A DNA stretch of 64,000 nt from SIG447 sp045577075 (GCA_045577075.1 JAZNHR010000002.1:1-64000), one strand, 5' to 3'; positions 9,350-17,870 are shown, numbered from the stretch's first letter. A program made the numbers and translations. Notes: a model not told the origin generated them from the letters alone.

Positions 9350-9841
9350 TTATTCTGCCGTACCCCCGACAAAGGTATCCGTCTGCCAGTCATCCTCGCT
9401 GGTCGCAGTGCCATGTACCTTGCCGCCGCGTGCCTTAAAGCTGCCACTGTAGGTATACGCATCCGTGCTACCGCCCTCGCTGTCCGGAATAACGGCAAAA
9501 TCACGCTTGATTGCATTGTCTGCTGTTTTTGTGATGTCCACCATGATAATGGGACGGACTGCGTCAGAGCCCAAAAGCTCCTCGTCACAAATTTTAACCA
9601 AATCCTCCTGCGCCGCATTGCCCACAAACTGGTCAAAGGCATAGGAAATAGAGGGGCTGAATCCCGTTACATCCGAGGTTTCAAAGGCCTCGTCAATATA
9701 CTGGCGGGAATACTCCTTGGGGTTTTTAGAGGTGGAAATCTCCGTAAAGCCCTTCAGGCGATGATAAACGAAATTGCCGTCCTCGCCCGGCACGCCGTAA
9801 AAGGCCACCTTGTCACTTCTTTTTACTAATGTTCCTTCCAT
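9350..9841 (-). CDS. Major tail (tube) protein
   Basis: 163 residues, the usual size for siphovirus tube proteins. It contains a KVAFYGVPGEDG-like opening and a YIDEAFETSDVTGFSPSISY segment near residue 48 that are typical of this family in Clostridia phages, and ends in a KARGGKVHGTAT strand followed by a Trp/Asp-rich tail. It lies after the tail terminator-like gene, before the gpG-like chaperone, and is followed by a strong terminator, as expected for a highly expressed structural gene. Confidence 0.85.
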   Translation of the reverse strand: MEGTLVKRSDKVAFYGVPGEDGNFVYHRLKGFTEISTSKNPKEYSRQYIDEAFETSDVTGFSPSISYAFDQFVGNAAQEDLVKICDEELLGSDAVRPIIMVDITKTADNAIKRDFAVIPDSEGGSTDAYTYSGSFKARGGKVHGTATSEDDWQTDTFVGGTAE

Positions 9842-9856
9842 GTTTATATCTCCTTT

Positions 9857-10273
9857 CTATGCTTCGTAATATAAAAGCCGTAATTGAATCTGATATCTTG
9901 CATTTTCCTCCGATGCGTCAAACAAATACCCGGTTGACATAACCTGCAACGCCTGTGCACTTTTTCCCTCCGGGAGCACGGGAAACCGCCGCACCTTATT
10001 CTGTGCGGCAATCCATTCCGCAAATTTTTCGTAAAATCCGCTGTTTTCCAGATTTTGCAGCGTATCTGCGCCGAAATACTCCCGAGAGGCAAAAAGAAAC
10101 AGGTATTCCTTAAGCGCGCCGCCGTCCGCATATTGCTTTACAACCGGCGAGGTGGGTACTGCTTCTATGACGTACTCTGTAGGCTTATGCCCCAGGTACT
10201 CCACATTTAAAAGGCCGTCTCGAAGAATTGGGCAGCCTGCTATAAAGTCTCGGATACTTTCTATAATCGTCAT
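9857..10273 (-). CDS. Tail terminator-like protein (phage 'minor capsid' family)
   Basis: 138 residues. The pattern IRDFIAGCPILRDGLLNVEYLG at the N-terminus (partial quote: FIAGCPILRD) and the C-terminal YQIQLRLLYYEA match a family sitting directly before the tail tube gene in Gram-positive siphoviruses. Databases sometimes label it minor capsid protein or, wrongly, chloramphenicol resistance protein. The position fits the tail terminator that caps the tube and joins it to the head. The ATG overlaps the stop of the preceding gene by four bases. Confidence 0.65.
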   Translation of the reverse strand: MTIIESIRDFIAGCPILRDGLLNVEYLGHKPTEYVIEAVPTSPVVKQYADGGALKEYLFLFASREYFGADTLQNLENSGFYEKFAEWIAAQNKVRRFPVLPEGKSAQALQVMSTGYLFDASEENARYQIQLRLLYYEA

Positions 10274-10695
10274 TCGCTCGTTTTTCCTCCTGCCAGAAGT
10301 GCCGCACCGCGTAAAATTTTGCTTTTGTGGTCAGCCTTCATACGCTCAAACCAAAGTTTGCCGCGCTTGCCGCCGCCGTGATACCGAAGCTGTACGCTTG
10401 TCAGCACCTTTGTTTCATTCTTTTTAGTCCACGAAGAGCCTGTGGAGGGTGACACCATTAGCTTTCCACGGTACAAATACCTGGTATACGGCGTATTCCA
10501 TTTCACCTCGCCGCTGCCGATGGTCGTCGAGCTTTGGGCACTTTTTGTTAGTGCACCGGTCCGGTGCGGCGTGTAAGGCTCGGAAAGACGAAGCACCTCG
10601 CTGTCTACATACCTTTGTACCTTCCCGCCGCCTTCCAGGCCGCGTCGCGCCAGAATGTCCTTTGTACTGTCCAGCTTAAACCGGAAGCCCTTCAT
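10270..10695 (-). CDS. Phage minor capsid/tail completion protein (Minor_capsid_2-like)
   Basis: 141 residues starting at an ATG that overlaps the preceding TGA (ATGA at 10692-10695); a longer ATG at 10719 lies well inside the upstream gene and is less likely. LSEPYTPHRTGALTKSAQSS near residue 38 and WNTPYTRYLYRGKLM near 66 are characteristic of the HK97 gp10/'minor capsid 2' group that joins head to tail. The C-terminus is rich in Lys, Arg and Gly (RYHGGGKRGKLWFERMKADHK). Function is inferred from family and order. Confidence 0.7.
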   Translation of the reverse strand: MKGFRFKLDSTKDILARRGLEGGGKVQRYVDSEVLRLSEPYTPHRTGALTKSAQSSTTIGSGEVKWNTPYTRYLYRGKLMVSPSTGSSWTKKNETKVLTSVQLRYHGGGKRGKLWFERMKADHKSKILRGAALLAGGKTSE

Positions 10696-11027
10696 CCGCA
10701 AATCACCTTCCAGTGCCATACCCTAGGGCTTCCCTTTCGGTTATCCGCAAAGCCCACCACCGTATGCACACCGCTTTGAGGCGGTCTTTCCTCTTCTGAA
10801 GCACCGATAAAAATACGGTCTCCGTTTTGGATTTCCAGCTTTTCCATGGTGGGGATGCGGATTTTCAGAATGTCGGCACTTTTCAGGCCGCCCTCCGTCA
10901 CCTCGGTTTTTATGTCCGCCTGTATGGAAGCGGCAGGATAAACCGTTCTCTTATATACCGGCAGCCGATTTTCGCCTACATAAGAATGCCAAAGCGTAAC
11001 TGCGCCCTGCGTAATCAATCCCAGCAC
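10692..11027 (-). CDS. Phage head closure/connector protein (Minor_capsid_1-like)
   Basis: 111 residues, beta-rich, with a SADILKIRIPTM strand near residue 50 and a QNGDRIFIGA turn near 67. This is typical of the small 'putative minor capsid protein' (Minor_capsid_1, head-closure Hc1 role) found between the Ad1 connector and the gp10-like protein. Its ATG lies within the last codons of the upstream gene, 13 bases before that gene ends, so expression is coupled. Confidence 0.65.
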   Translation of the reverse strand: MLGLITQGAVTLWHSYVGENRLPVYKRTVYPAASIQADIKTEVTEGGLKSADILKIRIPTMEKLEIQNGDRIFIGASEEERPPQSGVHTVVGFADNRKGSPRVWHWKVICG

Positions 11028-11350
11028 CCCCTGTTTGTAAGCTCCTTCGGTAAAAAGCTGCGAATGGCGGCACAGGCCTCCCGTAGTGCTTCCTCTGCGT
11101 TTTTCTCTCGGTATGTAACGGAATACCCGTCGTTATTTTCCGATGAAACGCCGCCGGCTGCGGGGGTATATAATGCCTCCAGTGCCACGCACATGGCAAG
11201 CCTTACCTCCTCTGTAGCCGTAGCCCGGTGAAAGGTAAGCTTGTCAATCAGTGCTGTGGCTTTCAGCGACAGAGCCCGAAATTCCGTTTCCAACACCAAT
11301 GTGCCGCCATACGTTTTTTTATAAAATTGAAAGTCTGCGTAAGCCTCCAT
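11015..11350 (-). CDS. Head-tail connector (Ad1-like adaptor)
   Basis: 111 residues, mostly helical. DFQFYKKTYGG at the N-terminus and ALSLKATALIDKLTF near residue 26 fit the DNA-packaging/connector Ad1 family that binds the portal after packaging. GAAAGGAGG lies before the ATG at 11350. It follows the major capsid gene and a 28-codon ORF, the standard order for this phage group. Confidence 0.7.
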   Translation of the reverse strand: MEAYADFQFYKKTYGGTLVLETEFRALSLKATALIDKLTFHRATATEEVRLAMCVALEALYTPAAGGVSSENNDGYSVTYREKNAEEALREACAAIRSFLPKELTNRGCWD

Positions 11351-11353
11351 GTG

Positions 11354-11440
11354 CTACGCCTCCTTTCTGCCGTCCTTTGCTTCCTTCTTAGGCTCCGCCT
11401 TTTTACTGTCCTTTTTCAGCACTAAACCGATTGTTTTCAT
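11354..11440 (-). CDS. 28-residue Lys-rich peptide between capsid and connector genes
   Basis: The ORF starts at an ATG overlapping the capsid stop (ATGA at 11439-11442) and ends with TAG four bases before the connector ATG. The product (MKTIGLVLKK..., then KKAEPKKEAKDGRKEA) is a short hydrophobic start with a charged tail. It carries the SD of the next gene at its 3' end. It may be a real capsid accessory peptide or only a coupling ORF that carries ribosomes to the connector gene; no family is recognised. Confidence 0.45.
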   Translation of the reverse strand: MKTIGLVLKKDSKKAEPKKEAKDGRKEA

Positions 11441-12315
11441 CAGCCCACCGCCTTATGGGAAAGATAAATGCCCGAAACCTTGTTTTCATACACATCTGCC
11501 AGTGCATAAGAACGGAACATGAATTTCCATGCATCGGCCTCCTGGTTTTCCGAAGGTGCGACAATCTTGTGTACGGTGTGCTTGGTATACTGCATCAGGG
11601 CATCACGAGTAATCGCCATAAAGTTAATGTCCGCACCGTTTGCAGCCTTTGCATAGCCACCGCTCTCTTCACCGCTTGTTTTACCGTCACGAAGGTCAAT
11701 CGTCGTGTAGAATCTTGTCTGGGGCACGGTCTTAACACTTGCAAAGCGTGACAGCATCTCCTTGGATTTATAGGTGTCCATATTGATAATCATACCGTAA
11801 AGTGTGGGCGTAATAAAGAGGTGTCTGCCTTCCATGGGCACCTCTGCCTCGTCCATGGTGGTCGTGGCAATCCGCAGTGCCTCCAGCACCTCAGCACCAG
11901 TCGTATATTCGCCTGTCGTTTTGGATACGCCTTCCTTTCCGGCATAGGTTGCAAAACGGAAGGCATCTACCTCGGGTGCTACCTTTGTACGCAGAAATTC
12001 GCTTGCCAGCTTGCCGAAGGCAAGACCTGCCGTTTCCTCGTTGTCCATGTTATCAACCATAAACGAACGGCCGCGGTCAAAATTGAATTTTACCGTTTCA
12101 TTTGTCAGCTCTACGTTGCCCTTTGCATAGCCGTCTGTTCTGGAGTAATCTCCAAGGCCGTCCATGCTGATTTTCGGAATGATGATTTCATTTGCATTTG
12201 CGCCCTGTCTTGCAAGCGAAGCGTCGCTTTCCAGTGCCGCTGTTACGGACGAAAGGGCGAAAACCTCATCCAGCTTATCAATGTACTTCTTAAAAAGTGC
12301 GATATTATTTGCCAT
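11440..12315 (-). CDS. Major capsid protein
   Basis: 291 residues with an HK97-like fold expected. Features are a helical N-terminus (FKKYIDKLDEVFALSSVTAAL), the GANANEIIIPKISMDGLGDY strand near residue 38, FNFDRGRSFMVDNMDNEET near 77 and FITPTLYGMIINMDTYKS near 165. Separate scaffold gene directly upstream, so no prohead delta domain is needed, which matches the short length. CTCC-complement SD (GGAGAG) precedes the ATG. Confidence 0.88.
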   Translation of the reverse strand: MANNIALFKKYIDKLDEVFALSSVTAALESDASLARQGANANEIIIPKISMDGLGDYSRTDGYAKGNVELTNETVKFNFDRGRSFMVDNMDNEETAGLAFGKLASEFLRTKVAPEVDAFRFATYAGKEGVSKTTGEYTTGAEVLEALRIATTTMDEAEVPMEGRHLFITPTLYGMIINMDTYKSKEMLSRFASVKTVPQTRFYTTIDLRDGKTSGEESGGYAKAANGADINFMAITRDALMQYTKHTVHKIVAPSENQEADAWKFMFRSYALADVYENKVSGIYLSHKAVG

Positions 12316-12327
12316 TTTTACTCTCCT

Positions 12328-12864
12328 TTACTTTTTGGGAGGCAGTCCCATCACTGCGCGCACTGCTGCATCGTCGCTATCCTCGCTCGATGTAGTGCGG
12401 CTTGTAAACTGCGGCACGGCTGTTTCAAATAGGTACGCGTTCTCCTTTTTAATAGCCGTCAACTGTTCCGCAAGCCCATTTACGCTACCGTCACGAAGCT
12501 CCAGCTTATCCCTGTCAAGAAGTGCCCGGACTGCTTTGTGGTTTCTCGCCTTCTCTTTAGAAAGCGCACTTTCCACCGCATAGTCGAGCTGCAGCTCGGC
12601 AATACGCTTTTTGGATTCTGCCTCTGCATTTTTTGCTTTTTCCTCCCAGCTCTTTGCCTCCTTTCGGACACTATCGATATCCATGTCCCTAAAGGCGCTA
12701 ATCTGGTTGTTTGCTTCCTCCAGCTGCTTTTTCATTTCCTCTCCGGTGCGGCGCAGCGTCTCCGCTTCCGTCTTACTTGCTTCTACGGTCTTTCCGTGCT
12801 CGGCCATAATGGCTTCGACCAGCTCCTCCGAAATCCCCAGGCCCTTCAAAAATTCCCGCTTCAT
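12328..12864 (-). CDS. Phage scaffolding protein (GP20 family)
   Basis: 178 residues, nearly all charged coiled coil (KTEAETLRRTGEEMKKQLEEA near residue 31 and onward), with the conserved N-terminal MKREFLKGLGISEELVEAI and the internal RNHKAVRALLDRDKLEL near 107 of the GP20 minor structural/scaffold family (PF06810). It directs prohead assembly and leaves before maturation. It lies directly before the major capsid gene, with 12 bases between them. Confidence 0.88.
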   Translation of the reverse strand: MKREFLKGLGISEELVEAIMAEHGKTVEASKTEAETLRRTGEEMKKQLEEANNQISAFRDMDIDSVRKEAKSWEEKAKNAEAESKKRIAELQLDYAVESALSKEKARNHKAVRALLDRDKLELRDGSVNGLAEQLTAIKKENAYLFETAVPQFTSRTTSSEDSDDAAVRAVMGLPPKK

Positions 12865-12955
12865 GCTTCTCCTTTCCGGCTACGCTTTTTTGCGGTGGTC
12901 GCATCACCGTGCCATAGATAGTTTAACGCCTTCCCGGGCGAATTTGAATTTGAAC

Positions 12956-12987
12956 ATAGAAAAAGCACCCACGCCTTGCGTAAGTGC
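12956..12987 (-). terminator. Intrinsic terminator after the putative immunity gene
   Basis: Minus strand: GCACTTACGC and GCGTGGGTGC (12965-12987, loop of 3) form a hairpin followed by TTTTTCTAT. It separates terminase, portal, MuF-type protein and its small partner from the scaffold-capsid genes. The 12865-12955 stretch beyond it holds only an SD and tiny ORFs. Confidence 0.7.
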
Positions 12988-13004
12988 CTTAACCTCTATT
13001 TATT

Positions 13005-13247
13005 TTACCATTCTTCGATTTCGTCCTGAACCTCGTTTAATGTCTTTCCGTCGATAAAAGGAGTATTCATGACCTCATCGAAAGAGTGCACCGTTGTTTC
13101 GTTCCCATCGAAATATAACAAATATTCTTTCTTTTTTGTTTGCGGGAAATAATACTGGTCCACATTCCCATCTTTTCCCTTGTACCCAAAATAGAATATA
13201 TTGCAATTCTCTCTCAGTCTATCGGCGACCCAAGATGTCTTTGTCAT
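13005..13247 (-). CDS. Putative immunity protein for the MuF-type toxin
   Basis: 80 residues, acidic, with an aromatic-rich core (NIFYFGYKGKDGNVDQYYF near residue 16) and a conserved-looking TVHSFDEVMNTPFIDGKTL near 52. Its ATG overlaps the stop of the minor head/toxin gene by four bases, and a terminator follows it, so it behaves as the last gene of that unit. Small acidic proteins encoded directly after polymorphic toxins are commonly the cognate immunity proteins. That role is inferred from position and character; I do not recognise a named immunity family. Confidence 0.6.
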   Translation of the reverse strand: MTKTSWVADRLRENCNIFYFGYKGKDGNVDQYYFPQTKKKEYLLYFDGNETTVHSFDEVMNTPFIDGKTLNEVQDEIEEW

Positions 13248-14740
13248 AAAATATCACTATTCTCCTTTCGTTCTTGCGGTGTCAATTCTCTCGCTTCGCC
13301 GTGTACAGGAATCCCTTTTTCGTCTAAGCGATAGTCATGTGCGTGTTCTCCATGTTCACCCAGCATGCTTTCCGCCTTGTGCCCGTGGTCATTATCGGAA
13401 ATCTGCTTAAATTGCCTGCCGTCAGGACCATAATAATTCCGGTCAATACCACCCTTTGCATTCTTCCGTTGCGTTATCGAGTTCGGCGCAAAGGTTATTC
13501 TTACATCCTTCACTTTAAGTATAACATCTCCGTTTGCGTTCGTCAACAGTTTCTTGCCGCCTTGCACGCCTTTTTGTGCCTCACTTTTCCCAAAGCCCAG
13601 CACCCGGGAACGGTCATACTGCTTTTGCAGTCCTGTCTGGGATGCAAAGTCGTCAAGCTCCGCGTTCAGCTTTGAAAGCCGTTTCCCCTCAAACGCATAC
13701 CGCATTTGAAATTCGCCCTTCTCTACCCCTTTGGTTTGCTTGATACCTTCATCAAAGGCGATAAGCTTCCGCTTGCTCTCTCGGATTTTTCGTTCTATGG
13801 CGCGCTGCTTCTGGGTTGCCTCGTAGCCGCTTAAAGTTTCACCGTTATAGGTAACGGTATTCTCTCGCATTTCCAGAAGCTCTGCGTCCGTATAGGCCCT
13901 TTCGGAAATCCCCTCAAAAAAAGGATGGAAGCTGTGGTAGCAGTTCCAGCCCATCAGCCCCGCGCCTGTCCCATAGCCGCAAACCGAAAAATCCGGATAC
14001 TTCTTACTTTTGCCGCTGCGGCTGTACACCATCCCCTGCCACTCGGCATGAGAGGGACGGGCATTAAAGTGCGCTGTAACCTCCACCAAATCACAGCCCA
14101 GCTCCTCGCATGCCATTTCCGTAAGGCTTCCTACGGTTTTGCCGAGTCCCGAAAGCACCGCGCGTCTTGCGGCTACGTCCACCCTGTCCCGGTGCCCCGT
14201 GGGATACCGCACAAAAGTGCCTGCCTTTCCGACTTCCTCTGCGGCATTTGCAATGGCCTCGCTATAGGAGAAAGCCCCGGAAAGAACGGCCGTGTGCGCT
14301 CTGTCACAGGCTAAAATGAACGTGCTTTGTATATCAAGGGCGGTCGTAGCCGTCAAATTACGCATCGTGCCCTTCGTGTTTTTATATCCGGCAGTAAGCA
14401 AGCGCAACATCTCTGGGGAATGCCGTACAGACAAAGGTTTTATACCCATTGCATCGTACATGTCGTCCCCATAATCAAATATTTCCACGCCCGCATCCTC
14501 AAAAAGTTTTTTCAATTCCTTTTCGCTTTTTCCGGTTTCTTCGGAAATCCGCTTTACCGCCTCGTCATATAAAAGCCCTGCTTCCTGCAGTTTCTCCATG
14601 CGCCACGCCGCCGTGCCGCTCACGGAAAAGTCGGTGTATAAAAGCCTGTCCACCACGTCACGGATAAGCCGCTCCTGTAACTTGGCATACTGCGCTTCCA
14701 TTTTTGCTGCTGCCGTCTCCAGGTATTCCGGATTTATCAT
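13244..14740 (-). CDS. Phage minor head protein with C-terminal MuF-type toxin-like domain
   Basis: 498 residues. Residues ~1-270 match the Phage_min_cap2 minor head protein: AQYAKLQERLIRDVVDRLL near 17, LDIQSTFILACDRAHTAVLSG near 135, and LVEVTAHFNARPSHAEWQGM near 218. A helical linker (residues ~300-385, KLIAFDEGIKQTKGVEK) leads to a separate C-terminal module of ~100 residues, with NSITQRKNAKGGIDRNYYG, NDHGH, GEHGEHAHDYRLDEKG and a closing TPQERKENSDIL. This His/Asp-rich end is not needed for a head protein and resembles the toxin ends of MuF polymorphic toxins carried by temperate phages. The ATG overlaps the portal stop; the next gene overlaps by four bases and may give immunity. Toxin activity is inferred. 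Confidence 0.8.
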   Translation of the reverse strand: MINPEYLETAAAKMEAQYAKLQERLIRDVVDRLLYTDFSVSGTAAWRMEKLQEAGLLYDEAVKRISEETGKSEKELKKLFEDAGVEIFDYGDDMYDAMGIKPLSVRHSPEMLRLLTAGYKNTKGTMRNLTATTALDIQSTFILACDRAHTAVLSGAFSYSEAIANAAEEVGKAGTFVRYPTGHRDRVDVAARRAVLSGLGKTVGSLTEMACEELGCDLVEVTAHFNARPSHAEWQGMVYSRSGKSKKYPDFSVCGYGTGAGLMGWNCYHSFHPFFEGISERAYTDAELLEMRENTVTYNGETLSGYEATQKQRAIERKIRESKRKLIAFDEGIKQTKGVEKGEFQMRYAFEGKRLSKLNAELDDFASQTGLQKQYDRSRVLGFGKSEAQKGVQGGKKLLTNANGDVILKVKDVRITFAPNSITQRKNAKGGIDRNYYGPDGRQFKQISDNDHGHKAESMLGEHGEHAHDYRLDEKGIPVHGEARELTPQERKENSDIL

Positions 14741-16122
14741 AAATCATCCTCGTACAGCATGTCCTTCTGCACTGCCGCCTTCGCCGTTTCCTCGTCCTCT
14801 CCGAAGTACCACATGCGAAACGCGTAGGGCTGCATAATCCCGGCAGACAACAGTTGCAGTTTCTCCGCAAACTCCGACTTTCTGTCACAAACAACAGAAT
14901 CGTCAAATTCAAAGGATACGTCCACCGCACCCTTCGGGCAGAGGCTGTATAAATCACACAGCGCATCCATAGCCTCTACGAGTTCCTCCAGGGCATGCTG
15001 CAGTGCCTTCTGCACATCGCTTACGAGAGCGTACGTCCGCTGCTTTGCGCTTTTGATTTCCTCCGCCGTCTTCTCTGTCGTGCCGGTAAGCTTGGAAATC
15101 GTTCCTCTGGCAAAGCCGCAGGCATCCTCGATATGTATCAGAATTTCATTGAGCCCGTTTGTGAGAGAATTGTCCCGAAGCGAAGGCGAAAACACCTCGT
15201 AAAGGCCCTTGTCGCCCTGCGGTATGTCAAGCCTTCTAAAAAGGCGGCCCCGTCCACTTGCCAGCCTGCCATTTGGATTCTTTTTATCGTAGCGCAGGGC
15301 GTCCACATCCGCATCAATGGCAAGCTCACCGCCCTCAAACTCCCAAAGAAGGCGGGAATACTGTCTGTCCGCGTCCTCAATGAGCTCCACGGCATCCGCA
15401 AACACAGAAACGCCTGCCGGAGAGTTAGGGTCTATCTTGTTTGCAAAAGGCATGCGAAAATACGAAAACAGCGGCCGAGAAAGCCCCTGTACCGTCGTGT
15501 GCGGCTCTATATCTGCCCACTCCGGCACCGCCGAAAGCGCAATAGAACGCCCCCGACTCTCCTTATTGTCCGAAACATACGCCATGTTTTGAACATGATA
15601 GGTGTCGTCGGTGAAATAATGCCATTCAATACGGGTATATATCTTGCCGCCTCGCACGATATGGCTTATAAAGGCACCGCCGCATATTTTCCCACTCGAA
15701 TCATGGTCGGAAGGGAGAAAGCGCTCTGCCCCAACACAGTCCACCACGACTTTGCCGTCCGATACATACGGCTTAAAAACAATGCCACCCTTCGCGCACG
15801 CATTTTCCACGTGCGGTCGGACCGTCTCTATCAGCTTTTGGTATGTGTCATTTAAAAATTCTGCTCGCTCGCTCCCATGAAGCTCGGTACGCAGCTCTAT
15901 CGTTACCATTCTGGCAAGCTCATCCGCCAGCACCTTTGGTAGCCGCAGGCTTCGCACCGTTTCTCCTGCCTCAGCGTAGGGCGTCTCGCCCTTATAAAGC
16001 ATCGTCCAAAGGTCTATTGCACTTTGCATCTTCTCGGAAAGCTGAATGTCTAGGAGTACGTCATCTTCCTGCCGCCATAAGCGCAGTACATCCAGTATCC
16101 ATTGAATTAAATCCTTCAGCAA
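14737..16122 (-). CDS. Phage portal protein (SPP1 Gp6/A118 type)
   Basis: 461 residues, the usual portal length. RIEWHYFTDDTYHVQN near residue 187, a FSYFRMPFANKIDPNSPAGVS segment near 245 and the helical ICGFARGT/KTAEEIKSAKQRTYALV region near 340-375 are typical of SPP1/A118-type portals. Twelve copies form the ring at the capsid vertex through which DNA passes. It starts three bases after the terminase stop and ends overlapping the minor head gene, as expected for the packaging module. Confidence 0.88.
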   Translation of the reverse strand: MLKDLIQWILDVLRLWRQEDDVLLDIQLSEKMQSAIDLWTMLYKGETPYAEAGETVRSLRLPKVLADELARMVTIELRTELHGSERAEFLNDTYQKLIETVRPHVENACAKGGIVFKPYVSDGKVVVDCVGAERFLPSDHDSSGKICGGAFISHIVRGGKIYTRIEWHYFTDDTYHVQNMAYVSDNKESRGRSIALSAVPEWADIEPHTTVQGLSRPLFSYFRMPFANKIDPNSPAGVSVFADAVELIEDADRQYSRLLWEFEGGELAIDADVDALRYDKKNPNGRLASGRGRLFRRLDIPQGDKGLYEVFSPSLRDNSLTNGLNEILIHIEDACGFARGTISKLTGTTEKTAEEIKSAKQRTYALVSDVQKALQHALEELVEAMDALCDLYSLCPKGAVDVSFEFDDSVVCDRKSEFAEKLQLLSAGIMQPYAFRMWYFGEDEETAKAAVQKDMLYEDDL

Positions 16123-16125
16123 ATT

Positions 16126-17685
16126 CTATTGTCCCCTCCGTTTCCACACCTCTTCGAGCGCATATCGCACGGCATCAATGGAATGGTTGTCCCTGTCCGG
16201 GTATCCGCTGATAATCTCGCCGTCACGATTTCGCTCATATTCGTATGCTATAAATTCGGCAGCCGCCTCGGGACAGCGTACCGGGTCAATGACAATTTCC
16301 GCAAGCGAAGAAAGCCATTTCATGGAATATTCCACACTGCCGGGCCCTTTGATTGCCCCGCGCATGGAAAAACCCTTTTCTCTAAAATCCGCAACAGATT
16401 TTTTGCCTTCACCGCCGCTGTCTGCCGTGATTCGGTCCGTTTCCATGATGCCATGCTCTGTAAACTTTTCCGCTATCTTCGCATTGGAAAGCTTGTTTCC
16501 GCTGATTTCGTCAAAGATATAAAGCCGCCGTTCCGCAGCATGATAATGCATAGCGTGATAGCGAAACGGGTCCGGGAACCAGCCCCAGTCCACGCCCCTA
16601 TATATTCTGTCAAAGCCGCGAAGTTCTGCTTCGTCAATCGTTCGCAGCGTTACATTCTCAAAGACGGTACCGCCCGTGCCGTTTGCTTCTCCCATGTATT
16701 CATGTGCGTATGCCTTCGGGCTGACAGCCTTTAAAAACTCTGCATCATCGATAAATTTCTGGCCCAGCCATTCCGTAGGCACATCTAAATACGTGCTGTG
16801 ATGGTCAAGCCTTCCGGGCTTCGGCATTTTCGCGTATTTATTCGCCCAGTTTGCCGCGGTTTTCGGCGGATTGAAGGTCTTAAAAACAAACGCCGTGTCG
16901 CCTCCTCGGACGACGGACTGCTCGATATTTCTGACCTCGTTATCGCCTGAAAACTGGTCAAGTTCCTCAAACCATAAAATCCCGATATGCCCAAAGGGGG
17001 GCTTTATGGATTTAAGTTTTCCCGGGTCGTCAGCACCACGAAAGTAAAGCTTCTGCCCCGTAGGCTTATATACGATTTCCATGGGACTTACCCGGCAGGT
17101 AAAATCCCCCTCGAGCCCAAGAGTTCCAATCGCCCATACAAGCTGTGCGTACACGCTGTCGCGAAGGGTGTCCTTTACCCTTCGGCAAATCACCGCGTGC
17201 ATTTCGGGGTTGCGGATAAGAAGCTCTAAAAGCACCAGCGCCACAAAAGAGGATTTAGTGCTGCCACGTCCGCCCTTTAAAAGGTACTCGCTGTGTCCGC
17301 CCTCTCGCACATCCCGGTACACCGAAAGGAAGGGGGCTGCCAAGGTGGTAGCCGGCAGAGCGAAATTCCCATACGTGCCTTTCGGCTCTTCTTCGTTTCC
17401 TATGAGATTATGTACTTCCCTGAACGCAAACACGTCCCCGGCTTCCGCCCTTTCCACCATGGCAAGCACCATGGACATTTTGCGGTTTATGTCCTCTTCA
17501 TCCATGCCAAGGTTCTGAAGCTTGCCCTTTCTTCTTGCCGCCGGCTGTGCAGACAAAATCATGTCCGCATACTCCCGGAGTGCCTTATTTCGTTTTTTTG
17601 ATGCGACGGAATTTATGCCGCCTCTCGACTGTTCTTCGACAGTTAATTTGTGCGCTTGTGGGATTAGGTTGCTTTCATTCGCCAC
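16126..17685 (-). CDS. terL: Terminase large subunit (PBSX type) with small-subunit-like N-terminus
   Basis: 519 residues. Start taken at GTG 17685, five bases after GGAGG; an upstream TTG is part of the SD. The ATPase has a Walker A-like LKGGRGSTKSS near residue 137 and Walker B ILWFEELDQF near 241; the RNase H-like nuclease has GVDWGWFPD near 363, TADSGG near 415 and a closing DNHSIDAVRYAL. The first ~105 residues carry a GGINSVASKKRNK start and an AEAGDVFAFREVHNLIGNEEE end that resemble the small stand-alone proteins normally encoded before PBSX-type TerL and treated as TerS or TerS-like. No separate terS is visible, so the two functions may be fused. Confidence 0.9.
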   Translation of the reverse strand: MANESNLIPQAHKLTVEEQSRGGINSVASKKRNKALREYADMILSAQPAARRKGKLQNLGMDEEDINRKMSMVLAMVERAEAGDVFAFREVHNLIGNEEEPKGTYGNFALPATTLAAPFLSVYRDVREGGHSEYLLKGGRGSTKSSFVALVLLELLIRNPEMHAVICRRVKDTLRDSVYAQLVWAIGTLGLEGDFTCRVSPMEIVYKPTGQKLYFRGADDPGKLKSIKPPFGHIGILWFEELDQFSGDNEVRNIEQSVVRGGDTAFVFKTFNPPKTAANWANKYAKMPKPGRLDHHSTYLDVPTEWLGQKFIDDAEFLKAVSPKAYAHEYMGEANGTGGTVFENVTLRTIDEAELRGFDRIYRGVDWGWFPDPFRYHAMHYHAAERRLYIFDEISGNKLSNAKIAEKFTEHGIMETDRITADSGGEGKKSVADFREKGFSMRGAIKGPGSVEYSMKWLSSLAEIVIDPVRCPEAAAEFIAYEYERNRDGEIISGYPDRDNHSIDAVRYALEEVWKRRGQ

Positions 17686-17840
17686 ATTTTCCTCCAAAGT
17701 TTTACCGGCTCTGCCCCACCCCGCTTATTTTCTCCGGTATTTTCCCCACACAAAAAAGACGCACATTTCCGCACGCCTTTCTGCATCTACAAAATTTTCC
17801 AAAAGAGAAAAGGAATTGTTTGCCTCTTTCTCATAGTACC

Positions 17841-17865
17841 ATTATAAGACAAAAAAGTTCCTCAT
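17841..17865 (-). promoter_or_regulatory. Possible late promoter before terminase
   Basis: A perfect TATAAT (complement of 17841-17846) lies on the minus strand between the DUF1492-type regulator and terL; the -35 region is poor (GACAAT-like, 17 bases upstream), as expected if an activator is required. The ~185-base gap (17686-17870) has no convincing gene. Activation by the adjacent DUF1492-type protein is inferred. Confidence 0.35.
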
Positions 17866-17870
17866 TGTCC

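Noticed and set aside
17686..17870. 40-codon ORF (MQKGVRKCASFLCG...) before terL
   Set aside because: No SD and no resemblance to known proteins; it runs into the terL start region and is probably chance.
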